Assembly (NCBI GenBank): GCA_050249695.1
Contig: JBFWQA010000001.1
Span: 744,001-808,000 of the forward strand
DNA from: JACKJP01 sp050249695
GTDB lineage: Bacteria; Pseudomonadota; Alphaproteobacteria; Rhizobiales; Tepidamorphaceae
Direction: 5' to 3'
DNA: 64,000 bases
Shown piece after piece: positions 56,878 to 64,000 of the stretch (position 1 is the first letter of the stretch; every line of letters starts with the position of its first letter). The position numbers were made by a program, and so were the translations under genes. The notes under the pieces are model-generated. The model was given only the letters and a program-made list of their open reading frames with translations. It was not told the DNA's origin and did not search any database.

Positions 56878-57306
56878 TCAGGCGAGCGCCGCTTTCAGCT
56901 TTTCAGTCATGTCCGCCAGCACGGCGGGGTCGGCCATCTCGCCGGTATGCGGGCGCATCTTGGTGCCCTCCATGCGCGGCAGCAGGTGAATGTGGGTGTG
57001 ATAGACCGTCTGGCCCGATGCCGCCTCATTGAACTGCATCACCATGATGCCGTCGGCGTTGAACGCCTTCATCTGCGCGCGGGCGATCTTCTGCGCCGTC
57101 GCCATCACGGCGGCGAGATCCTCAGGATCGATATCGAGCATGTTGCGCGACGGTGCCTTGGGGATGACGAGAGCATGCCCGTCGCTCATCGGCATGATGT
57201 CCATGAAGCACAATGTCTTCTCATCCTCATAGACCTTGTGGCAGGGCAATTCCCCCCGCAGGATCTTGGCGAAGGGGTTCTGGTCGTCATAGGGCTGCGA
57301 AGTCAT
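56878..57306 (-). CDS. HIT-family nucleotide hydrolase/transferase
   Basis: 142 residues: FAKILRGELPCHKVYEDEKT at the N-terminus, MPMSDGHALVIPKAPSRNM and the His triad YHTHIHLLPR. HIT proteins of this Hint-like class hydrolyse AMP-lysine or AMP-N bonds and dinucleoside polyphosphates. GCAGGAGAAG precedes the ATG. Divergent from the YciI-ECF operon. Confidence 0.93.
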   Translation of the reverse strand: MTSQPYDDQNPFAKILRGELPCHKVYEDEKTLCFMDIMPMSDGHALVIPKAPSRNMLDIDPEDLAAVMATAQKIARAQMKAFNADGIMVMQFNEAASGQTVYHTHIHLLPRMEGTKMRPHTGEMADPAVLADMTEKLKAALA

Positions 57307-57390
57307 GGCTTCTCCTGCTTCTTTCGTATTTGACGCGAGTATAGGGAATTGGGGAAGGGGCCGGAAGGCGTTGAGAAAATCGAACGGGCC

Positions 57391-57417
57391 TGTCGAATTT
57401 CACGATCCCCACACGTC
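57391..57417 (+). promoter_or_regulatory. ECF42-type promoter upstream of the YciI gene
   Basis: TGTCGAA (57391-57397), a 16-base spacer, then CGTC (57414-57417). As recalled, ECF42 sigma factors recognise a TGTCGA -35 element and a CGAC/CGTC-like -10. It lies 48 bases before the YciI start, which supports autoregulation of the YciI-sigma operon. Confidence 0.6.
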
Positions 57418-57464
57418 TTTGGGGATGGCGGGGTGTTCCGCCGAACCCAACAGGGAGACCGGAC

Positions 57465-57812
57465 ATGAAGTACATGCTTCTTATCTATGGCGACGAAAAG
57501 GCGATGGAAGCGGCCAATCCGGCCGACAGCGGCAGCATATCGCCGGCATTCCAGGCCTATACCGAGGCGATGCGCGATGCCGGCATCGTTGTCGCTGGCG
57601 ACAGGCTGAAGCCGACCACGGCTGCAACGACGGTGCGTGGCGGCGAGGGGAAGGTACGGGTGCTCGACGGCCCCTATGCGGAAGCGAGGGAGCAACTGGG
57701 CGGCTATTACATCATCGATGTGCCCGATCTTGATACGGCGCTTGAGTGGGCTTCGCGTTGCCCCGCCGTCCATGGCGGCGCGATAGAGATTCGGCCGCTG
57801 GCTCATCAGTAG
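57465..57812 (+). CDS. YciI/DGPF-domain protein linked to the ECF42 sigma factor
   Basis: 115 residues: MKYMLLIYGDEKAMEAA, the DRLKPTTAATTVRGGEGKV segment and the DGPYAEAREQLGGYYIID motif that gives the DGPF family its name. DGPF/YciI-like proteins are the constant genomic partners of ECF42 sigma factors; their biochemical role in signalling is not established. One base separates its stop from the sigma gene start. Confidence 0.9.
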   Translation: MKYMLLIYGDEKAMEAANPADSGSISPAFQAYTEAMRDAGIVVAGDRLKPTTAATTVRGGEGKVRVLDGPYAEAREQLGGYYIIDVPDLDTALEWASRCPAVHGGAIEIRPLAHQ

Positions 57813-57813
57813 C

Positions 57814-59073
57814 GTGAGCCCCGCCGGCGCATACGAAGGCGATGCTGCCCGGACGGTCGAGACGGTTGCGCGCAACAGTTTCGGCCGTCTGCTGGCCTAT
57901 CTCGCCGCACGCACCGGCGATGTGGCGGCGGCGGAGGATGCCCTTGGCGACGCCTTCGCTGCGGCGTTGGCAGCCTGGCCGCGCGAGGGAGTTCCCGCCA
58001 ACCCGGAAGGATGGCTGGCGACAGTTGCGCGGCGTCGCTGGCTCGATACGATCCGCCGGCAACGGACAGCCGATGCTGCTGTACCAACCCTCGGTCTGAT
58101 CGGCGAAGAGATGGATGCGCTCGCCGCTAGCGATGATCCGATTCCCGACCGCCGCCTCGCCCTGATGTTCGCAGCCTCCCATCCCGCTATCGACCCGGCG
58201 GCGAGAGCACCGCTGATTCTGCAGACGGTTCTCGGTTTCACGGCCGCCCGCATTGCTGATGCCTTCCTCGTCTCGCCGGCAACGCTTTCCCAGCGTCTTG
58301 TCCGCGCAAAGCTGCGCATTCGCGAGGCGGGCATCCCCTTCGACATTCCGGCCCGAAAGAATCTGCCGGAACGGATGGAATCCGTGCTGGAGGCGATATA
58401 CGCGGTCTTCGCAAGCGGCTGGGCGGACCCGCTGGGCGCGGATCCGGCGGTGCGCGGCATGTCCGAGGAAGGTCTTTGGCTGGGGCGGCTGGTCGTCCAG
58501 CTTGCGCCGGAAGAGCCGGAAGCGGGCGGGTTGTTCTCGTTGATGCTCTACGCGCAAGCCCGCAAGGCTGCCCGCCGCGATGACGATGGTGGTTTCGTAC
58601 CGCTCGACCGGCAGGATATATCGCTATGGGATAGGGCGATGATCGGCGAGGCGGAGGCTTTGCTTGGACGTGCGGGCGCGATGGGCCGGCCCGGCCGCTA
58701 CCAGCTTGAGGCGGCGATCCAGTCTGCCCATGTGACGGGCCGGCTATCTGGTCCGCCGGACTGGGAGGCCATCGAAAATCTCTATCACGGGCTTCAGGCG
58801 CTGACCGGCTCGCCCGTGGTCGCCATCAACCGGGCGGTCGCGGTGTCGTTCGCGCGCGGTGCCGAAGCCGGCCTGGCTGTCCTGCTGGAGGTCAATGCGA
58901 AACAGATGGCCGGTTATCAGCCCTATTGGGCGGCGCTGGCGGACATTTCAGCGCGAGCCGGGCGACGGGACGAAGCCGCCGCTGCTTACCGCCGCGCGAT
59001 TGCCCTGGCGACCGAGCCGGGCGTGAAGGCATTTCTGCTCTCTCGACTGGCCGTGCTGGGGCAGGGAACGTGA
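57814..59073 (+). CDS. ECF42-group RNA polymerase sigma factor
   Basis: 419 residues, GTG start. Sigma region 2 (~15-85, with AAEDALGDAFAAALAAWPREG and NPEGWLATVARRRWLD) and region 4 (~130-175, ILQTVLGFTAARIADAFLVS) occupy the first ~180 residues. A ~230-residue helical TPR-like C-terminal extension follows (VVAINRAVAVSFARGAEAGL, AYRRAIALATEPGVKAFLL). This length and extension, with the DGPF partner upstream, define ECF42. No anti-sigma gene is present; the extension is thought to control activity. Likely autoregulated from the promoter at 57391-57417. Confidence 0.92.
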   Translation: MSPAGAYEGDAARTVETVARNSFGRLLAYLAARTGDVAAAEDALGDAFAAALAAWPREGVPANPEGWLATVARRRWLDTIRRQRTADAAVPTLGLIGEEMDALAASDDPIPDRRLALMFAASHPAIDPAARAPLILQTVLGFTAARIADAFLVSPATLSQRLVRAKLRIREAGIPFDIPARKNLPERMESVLEAIYAVFASGWADPLGADPAVRGMSEEGLWLGRLVVQLAPEEPEAGGLFSLMLYAQARKAARRDDDGGFVPLDRQDISLWDRAMIGEAEALLGRAGAMGRPGRYQLEAAIQSAHVTGRLSGPPDWEAIENLYHGLQALTGSPVVAINRAVAVSFARGAEAGLAVLLEVNAKQMAGYQPYWAALADISARAGRRDEAAAAYRRAIALATEPGVKAFLLSRLAVLGQGT

Positions 59074-60258
59074 TCACTCCCCCCGTCTGAACGGCAGGTG
59101 CTGCGCCAGCGCGTCGGCCTCGCGTTCCACGGCCGGACGCTCGGAACGCAGATAATCGGCGACGGCCCGCCTGAGGCCCTGATGGCGGATCCAGTGCGCC
59201 GAATGGGTGATGACGGGCCGGTAGCCGCGCGCGATCTTGTGCGGCCCCTGCGCGCCCGCTTCCACGCGCGACAGGCCGTGCGCGATGGCGAAATCGATGG
59301 CCTGATAGTAACAGGTCTCGAAATGCAGGAAGGGCTGGTCGATCAGCGTGCCCCAGTATCGCCCGTAAAGCGCGTCGCCGCCGATGAGGTTGAGCGCGCC
59401 GGCGACGGGCGCGCCGTCCCGCATCGCCATGATGAGCAGTACGCGCTCGCCCATTGCCCGGCCCATCGCGGAAAAGAAGGCACGGTTGAGATAGGGCGAG
59501 CCCCATTTCCGGCTGCCGGTATCCATGTAGAAGCGGAAGAAGGCGTCCCAGTCGGCTTCGGTGATCTCGCCGCCGCGCAGATGCCGGAATGTAATGCCGT
59601 TCTCCGCCGCCTGCCGCCGCTCGCGGCGGATCGCCTTGCGCTTGCGCGAGGCGAGCGTGTCCAGAAAATCGTCGAACGCGGAAAACCCGTCATTGAACCA
59701 GTGATACTGGATGTCCTCGCGGTGAAGATAGCCGCGCGCATCGAAGACGGCCGCGTCCTCAGGGGTCAGGAAGGTCGCGTGAACCGAGGAAGCGTCGAGC
59801 TGTCCGCAAGCGGCCATCAGCCCCTCGGCCAGCCGCTCGCGCGCCTGGCGCTCGTCCTGTCCCGAGCGGACCAGCAGACGCGGTCCCGTCGCGGGCGTGA
59901 AAGGTACGGACACCTGAAGCTTGGGATAATAGCGCCCGCCGGCGCGCTCGAAGGCGTCGGCCCAGCCATAGTCGAAGACATATTCGCCTTGCGAATGGCT
60001 CTTCACATAGGCGGGGCAGCAGGCGACGATCTCGCCGCCATCGCGCAAGGCAAGATGAGCGGGATGCCAGCCCGTGCGCGGACCGACGCATTCGCTCTCT
60101 TCCATCGCGTTGAGAAATTCAAACGATATGAATGGGTTCGATGGCGTTTCCGGATTCTTGTTATCAAGGCCGCTCGCGCACGCATTCCACGCCATCTTGC
60201 CGATTTCGGCAATCGCCGGATGAACGGTGAGGGTCACGCTGTCGCCGTTCTCGGCCAT
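59074..60258 (-). CDS. FemAB-like GNAT-fold protein (DUF482)
   Basis: 394 residues. Family features: NPFISFEFLNAMEESECVGP near the N-terminus, YVFDYGWADAFERAGGRYYPKLQVSVPFTP (split here only for context), and YLNRAFFSAMGRAMGERV. DUF482 proteins resemble FemAB peptidyltransferases and acetyltransferases; the substrate is unproven. The ATG at 60258 overlaps the upstream stop as TGATG, which fixes the start. Confidence 0.85.
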   Translation of the reverse strand: MAENGDSVTLTVHPAIAEIGKMAWNACASGLDNKNPETPSNPFISFEFLNAMEESECVGPRTGWHPAHLALRDGGEIVACCPAYVKSHSQGEYVFDYGWADAFERAGGRYYPKLQVSVPFTPATGPRLLVRSGQDERQARERLAEGLMAACGQLDASSVHATFLTPEDAAVFDARGYLHREDIQYHWFNDGFSAFDDFLDTLASRKRKAIRRERRQAAENGITFRHLRGGEITEADWDAFFRFYMDTGSRKWGSPYLNRAFFSAMGRAMGERVLLIMAMRDGAPVAGALNLIGGDALYGRYWGTLIDQPFLHFETCYYQAIDFAIAHGLSRVEAGAQGPHKIARGYRPVITHSAHWIRHQGLRRAVADYLRSERPAVEREADALAQHLPFRRGE

Positions 60259-61001
60259 CAGGGGCGAAAGCCTTCGAAGATCATCTGATCGGTCCACTTT
60301 AGCGCGCGCGCCCCGTCGGCGGCGTTGCGCACGGTCCATGTCAGCAGCGGCCTGCCCGCCGCGCGCAGCGCCAGCGGCATGAACGCCGGCAGGTCGCGAA
60401 TGCCATAAGCCACGAAATGCGGGCGTGAGGATGGCAGATGCGTCATCATCCTGAGCCTAAGCCGCTGACCTGCGGTGAGTTCCGGCCAGTCGGCCGCGCG
60501 GGAAAAGCCTTCCGCCACGATGCCGCGCGTGATCTGCGGTGCGATCGCGCGGAAGCGCGCGACCATGCGCGGGTCGAAGGACATGATGGCGACCGGGCCG
60601 GCATAGGTTTCAAGCTGTGCGGCGACCGCCTGTTCGAGCGCGCCGGAATTCTGAAAATCCGATTTCAGCTCCAGCACCAGCGGCACCCGTCCGGCGACGA
60701 GCGCGAGCAGGCCGCCGAGCGTCGGCATCGTCGCGCGTCCCCTCTTGAACGCGATCCTGCAAAGGGCGTCCGCCGTGTGGGCCGCAACCGGGCCGGTGGC
60801 TTCCGTCAGCCTGTCGAGCGTGTCGTCGTGAAAGACCATCGGCACGCCGTCGGCGGAGAGTTGCAGGTCGACCTCGATCCCGTAGTCGCCGTCGATCGCA
60901 GCCTGCGCGGCGGGCAAGGTATTCTCGACGATGCCCGAGGCGCTGTCATGCAGGCCGCGATGGGCGACGGGACGGCGGATAAGCCAGTCAAGTCCGCTCA
61001 T
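60258..61001 (-). CDS. Glycerophosphodiester phosphodiesterase
   Basis: 247 residues, TIM-barrel GDPD: VAHRGLHD (His-Arg), IENTLPAAQAAIDGDYGIEVD (metal Glu/Asp) and MVFHDDTLDRLT (catalytic His). Hydrolyses glycerophosphodiesters to glycerol-3-phosphate and an alcohol. No signal peptide, so a cytoplasmic UgpQ-type enzyme. It overlaps the ridA stop as ATGA and precedes the FemAB-like gene in the same transcript. Confidence 0.93.
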   Translation of the reverse strand: MSGLDWLIRRPVAHRGLHDSASGIVENTLPAAQAAIDGDYGIEVDLQLSADGVPMVFHDDTLDRLTEATGPVAAHTADALCRIAFKRGRATMPTLGGLLALVAGRVPLVLELKSDFQNSGALEQAVAAQLETYAGPVAIMSFDPRMVARFRAIAPQITRGIVAEGFSRAADWPELTAGQRLRLRMMTHLPSSRPHFVAYGIRDLPAFMPLALRAAGRPLLTWTVRNAADGARALKWTDQMIFEGFRP

Positions 61002-61462
61002 TCGACCTCGAATATCGCTTCGACCTCGACGGCAACGCCGAGCGGCAGGCTGGCGACGCCGACGGCTGCCCGAGCGTGGCGGCCCTTTTCGCCGAAAGCC
61101 GCGATCATGATGTCGGACGCGCCGTTGATGACTTTCGGGTGATCGGTGAAATCGGGCGTGGAGTTGACGAATCCCGTGAGTTTGAGACAGCGCCGGACTT
61201 TTTCAAGCGAACCGAGCGCGGCCTTCACCTGCGCCAGGACGTTGAGCGCGCAGAGTCTTGCCGCCGCCTGTCCCTCGTCAATGCCGTATTGCTCGCCGCA
61301 GCGCCCGATGAATTCGACGCCGGACGGTCCCGTTGTGATCTGGCCGGAAACGAACAGCAGGTTTCCGCTGCGCGCGGTCGGGACATAGGACGCGACGGGC
61401 GCGGCGGCTGCGGGCAGGGAGAGGCCCGCGCTGGAAAGGCGGTCTTCGACGGTTTCGGTCAT
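60998..61462 (-). CDS. RidA/YjgF-family protein
   Basis: 154 residues: LFVSGQITTGPSGVEFIGRC, a helix with CALNVLAQVKAALGSLEKV, and the C-terminal HARAAVGVASLPLGVAVEVE with the substrate-binding Arg. RidA deaminates reactive enamine intermediates such as 2-aminoacrylate. At 154 residues it is of the slightly longer YjgF type. The start at 61462 fits the family N-terminus. Overlaps the GDPD gene. Confidence 0.92.
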   Translation of the reverse strand: MTETVEDRLSSAGLSLPAAAAPVASYVPTARSGNLLFVSGQITTGPSGVEFIGRCGEQYGIDEGQAAARLCALNVLAQVKAALGSLEKVRRCLKLTGFVNSTPDFTDHPKVINGASDIMIAAFGEKGRHARAAVGVASLPLGVAVEVEAIFEVE

Positions 61463-61529
61463 TAGGGATCCTGTGTGGCAATTCGCCGATGAGACTGGAT
61501 ATGCGCGCGCCCCGCAAGGGGCAATCGGG

Positions 61530-62813
61530 TCACGCGCTTTCGCGCGGCGGCTTCCTCGCGCCAAGGCCCAGCCCCTTGCGCACCGCATCGCGGCCGAATT
61601 TTTCGCGCACCTTGTCGATGGCGAGTTCCGCGCGCGCCCGCCGGCCCGCGCCGGGATCGATCAGATCGTCCGGGTCGGCCAGGGCTTCGTCGCACAGATC
61701 GGAGACGCCGATGCCGATCAGCCTGAACTTGCGGCCCGTCGCCGCGCCTTCCAGAAGCTGCCGTCCGGTCCGGAAGATGCGGTCGGCGAGGCGTGTCGGA
61801 TCCGACAGCGTCTCGGCCCTCGTGATCGAACGGAAATCCGTGCCCTTGAGCTTGAGCGTGACGGTCCTGCCGGCGATATGGCTGACCTTGAGGCGGGCGG
61901 AAACCTTTTCCGAAAGCCGCCACAGATGGTGCGCGAGCTCCTCGCGGTCGGAGATGTCCTCATTGAACGTCGTCTCCGAACTGACGCTCTTGCGTTCGCC
62001 ATCGGGATCGACCCGACGCATGTCATCGCCGCGCGACAGCCCGTGCAGGCGGATGCCCATCGCGCCGTAGCGCCGGGCAAGGTCTGCCAGTTCCATGCGC
62101 TGCAGGTCGCCGATGAGGCGGATGCCGTCGCCGGCGAGCTTTGCCTGCATCGCCTTGCCGACACCCCAGATAAGCCCGACCGGCCGCGTGGCGAGAAATG
62201 TTGTCGCTTCAGCGCGGCCGATGACGGAAAAGCCCCTTGGCTTGTTGAGATCGGATGCGACCTTGGCGAGGAATTTGTTGGGCGCGAGGCCGATGGAGGC
62301 GGTAATGCCGATTTCCTTTTCCACGCGCCGTGCCAGGCCGGCTAGGCTCGCCGCCGGCGATTGGCCGTGCAGCCTTTCCGTCCCCGCCAGATCGAGAAAG
62401 GCTTCGTCGATCGAGATCGGCTCCACCAGCGGCGTCAGCGCCAGCATCATCTCGCGCACCTGCCTCCCGACGCGGATATATTTGTCCATGTCCGGCCGCA
62501 CCACGACGGCGTCGGGACAGGCCTTCAGCGCTTTGAACATCGGCATCGCCGAATGGACGCCGGCCGTGCGCGCCAGATAGCAGGCCGCCGAGACGACGCC
62601 GCGCCGGCCCCCGCCGACGATGACGGGCTTGTCGCGAAGGGCGGGATTGTCGCGTTTCTCGATCGAGGCATAGAAGGCATCGCAGTCGAGATGGGCGATC
62701 GAGAGCCTATCGAGTTCCGGATGGCGGACGATGCGCGGGCTGCCGCAAGCCTGGCAGCGCGTCCCGTGCGGAGAGGGCGCCAGACAGTCGCGGCAGAGGC
62801 CGGGCGCTGTCAT
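61530..62813 (-). CDS. dinB: DNA polymerase IV (Y-family) with N-terminal zinc-ribbon-like extension
   Basis: 427 residues. Catalytic palm: HLDCDAFYASIEKRDNPALR (metal Asp), SIDEAFLDL (Asp-Glu), and helix-hairpin-helix region PVGLIWGVGKAMQAKL. The first ~30 residues, before the usual Pol IV start, hold two Cys pairs (CRDC and CQAC), a possible zinc ribbon. Pol IV carries out translesion synthesis. The stop and start of neighbouring genes overlap (ATGA with the ROK gene). No LexA box was found immediately upstream, where the ROK gene lies. Confidence 0.95.
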   Translation of the reverse strand: MTAPGLCRDCLAPSPHGTRCQACGSPRIVRHPELDRLSIAHLDCDAFYASIEKRDNPALRDKPVIVGGGRRGVVSAACYLARTAGVHSAMPMFKALKACPDAVVVRPDMDKYIRVGRQVREMMLALTPLVEPISIDEAFLDLAGTERLHGQSPAASLAGLARRVEKEIGITASIGLAPNKFLAKVASDLNKPRGFSVIGRAEATTFLATRPVGLIWGVGKAMQAKLAGDGIRLIGDLQRMELADLARRYGAMGIRLHGLSRGDDMRRVDPDGERKSVSSETTFNEDISDREELAHHLWRLSEKVSARLKVSHIAGRTVTLKLKGTDFRSITRAETLSDPTRLADRIFRTGRQLLEGAATGRKFRLIGIGVSDLCDEALADPDDLIDPGAGRRARAELAIDKVREKFGRDAVRKGLGLGARKPPRESA

Positions 62814-63754
62814 GCGGCCGCCTCAGGGACAAAGCTGTCCGCGTATCCCTCCATCTCCGGATTCCACAGCCATGCCGCGCCGCGCACGCCGCTGTCATCG
62901 CCATGGACGGCCTGGCGGATATCGACGCGGGGAGACTCGGCGAAGATCAGCGGTCGCATCAGGTCGGGAAGCACGGCATAGAGATGGCCGATCTGGCTGA
63001 GGCCGCCGCCGAGCACGATGACGTGCGGGTCGAGAATGTTCACGACATTGGCAAGACCCCGGGCGAGCCGTGAGGCATGACGCGCAAGACTTGCCATGGC
63101 GAGTTCATCGCCGGCCTTGGCAAGTTCCACGATAAGGGGCGCATCGAGCCGCGCGCCCGTCGCCGCCTTGTGGTCGGCCGACAGCGCCGGCCCGCTTACC
63201 CAGGCCTCCATGCAGCCGGTGCGGCCGCACCAGCATGTCGGGCCGTCGTTTTCTTCCGGCGAGGGATGGGGAAGGGGTGTGTGCCCCCATTCGCCGACGA
63301 TCCTGTTCGGCCCGTCGACGAGCCTGCCGCCGGCGACGAAACCGCCGCCGCAGCCGGTGCCCAGAATGACGCCGAAGACGGTCGGAAAGCCGGCGCCCGC
63401 GCCGTCCGCGGCCTCCGAAAGGGTAAAGCAGTTCGCATCGTTGGCGAGCCGGACGGCCCGGCCGGCGGCGGCGGCGAGATCGCGGCCGAGTTCGCGTCCG
63501 TTCAGCCATGTGGAATTTGCGTTCTGGACCCGCCCGCCGGGGGTCAGGGAGCCGGGCATCCCGATACCGACCGGGGCGTCGCCTGCGGCGTCGAAGCGCG
63601 CAAGCTGCGCAACTGTCCTCACGGTCGCCTCATAATCGTCGCTCGGCGTGGGGACACGGCGCTTGTCCGCCACTGTGCCATCGGGTGCGAGAAGCGCCGC
63701 TGCGATCTTGCTGCCGCCGATGTCGACGCCGATGCTGAAGCCGCTTGCGCTCAT
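62810..63754 (-). CDS. ROK-family sugar kinase
   Basis: 314 residues: GVDIGGSKIAAALLAPDGT (phosphate loop), LANDANCFTLSEA (catalytic Asp), GTGCGGGFVAGGRLV, and the zinc signature GHTPLP followed by CWCGRTGCMEAW. ROK kinases phosphorylate GlcNAc, glucose, fructose or similar sugars; the fructokinase/Mak-like type is closest. It sits between a DUF3572 gene and dinB with ATGA overlaps on both sides, an unusual position. Confidence 0.9.
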   Translation of the reverse strand: MSASGFSIGVDIGGSKIAAALLAPDGTVADKRRVPTPSDDYEATVRTVAQLARFDAAGDAPVGIGMPGSLTPGGRVQNANSTWLNGRELGRDLAAAAGRAVRLANDANCFTLSEAADGAGAGFPTVFGVILGTGCGGGFVAGGRLVDGPNRIVGEWGHTPLPHPSPEENDGPTCWCGRTGCMEAWVSGPALSADHKAATGARLDAPLIVELAKAGDELAMASLARHASRLARGLANVVNILDPHVIVLGGGLSQIGHLYAVLPDLMRPLIFAESPRVDIRQAVHGDDSGVRGAAWLWNPEMEGYADSFVPEAAA

Positions 63755-63999
63755 GCGCCGAAATCCGCAACCGGCAGTGAGGCGGCATGCCGCATGATGT
63801 CCTCGGGCCTGCGGCCTGCGGCTTCGGCGAATGCCATGAGATCGCCCTCGTTCTGGGCAAGATAGGCAAGCAGGCTTTCGTGAAAGCGCGGCGAGCGGGC
63901 CGCCTCCCGAAGCGTCGCGGGAGTCAGCCCGGTCAGCGAAAGAAAGCGGTCCAGCTGCTGTTCATCGGCGGCGATGAATTGCAGGATTTCGATACCGAT
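63751..63999 (-). CDS. DUF3572 protein, 5' part missing
   Basis: Open frame to the window edge, 82 residues present, stop at 63751-63753. The segment IGIEILQFIAADEQQLDRFL and LTGLTPATLREAARSPRFHE are typical of DUF3572, a small alphaproteobacterial family of unknown function usually found beside dinB and divK. The stop overlaps the ROK start as ATGA. The start lies beyond 64000. Confidence 0.8.
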   Translation of the reverse strand: MGIEILQFIAADEQQLDRFLSLTGLTPATLREAARSPRFHESLLAYLAQNEGDLMAFAEAAGRRPEDIMRHAASLPVADFGA

Positions 64000-64000
64000 C

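Overview
The window is GC-rich chromosomal DNA from an alphaproteobacterium, most likely of the order Hyphomicrobiales (Rhizobiales). The evidence is the gene content and order: a PopZ homologue next to valS, an ExoR-type Sel1 regulator, the run xthA-erpA-dgt-argS-SPOR-nagZ-scpA-scpB-tatABC-serS-surE-pcm, yajC-secDF followed by two complex I assembly-factor homologues, a GAAC-N7-GAAC (alphaproteobacterial LexA) box between uvrA and ssb, and a DUF3572 gene upstream of dinB. No phage, insertion sequence, CRISPR array or rRNA was seen. The genus cannot be fixed from the sequence alone.

Layout. 1-5.1 kb (+): end of tolC, popZ-like gene, valS, exoR-like gene. 5.1-6.25 kb (-): xthA and erpA. 6.4-22.8 kb (+): a long housekeeping run covering nucleotide hydrolysis, arginyl and seryl tRNA charging, a SPOR cell-envelope protein, NagZ, the ScpAB condensin subunits, Tat export, SurE, Pcm, and a LysM/M23 lipoprotein. 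A metallo-beta-lactamase-fold gene and an orphan ABC ATPase sit inside the scp-tat run. 22.9-29.4 kb: DUF815 ATPase (-), then yajC-secD-secF, NDUFAF3-like and NDUFAF6-like genes and an Fsr-type efflux pump (+). 29.4-37 kb: trmFO, a secreted protein with a cysteine-peptidase-like C/H/D pattern, uvrA and ssb divergent from one SOS box, a CDF metal exporter and a MarC protein. 37-44.8 kb (+): gyrA, a LysE exporter, coaD, two cyclophilins, queA and tgt.

44.8-57 kb is the most accessory part: a FecR protein next to a CHASE2 adenylate cyclase, a DUF3307 membrane protein, a KefB-type antiporter, a ferritin-like/4Fe-4S/double-CDGSH fusion, a frameshifted SPFH protein, an orphan TRAP solute-binding protein behind two tandem palindromes, tRNA-Lys, a glycine-repeat secreted protein and a structured intergenic segment. 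57-64 kb: HIT protein, a YciI(DGPF)-ECF42 sigma operon with a matching promoter, then a minus-strand run DUF3572-ROK-dinB-ridA-gdpd-FemAB-like.

The least ordinary observations are the iron-sulfur/ferritin fusion protein, the loss of three of four expected zinc ligands in Tgt, the NDUFAF3/NDUFAF6 pair behind secDF, the FecR-cyclase pair, and the double operator in front of the orphan DctP gene. All assignments come from reading the sequence. No database search was run.
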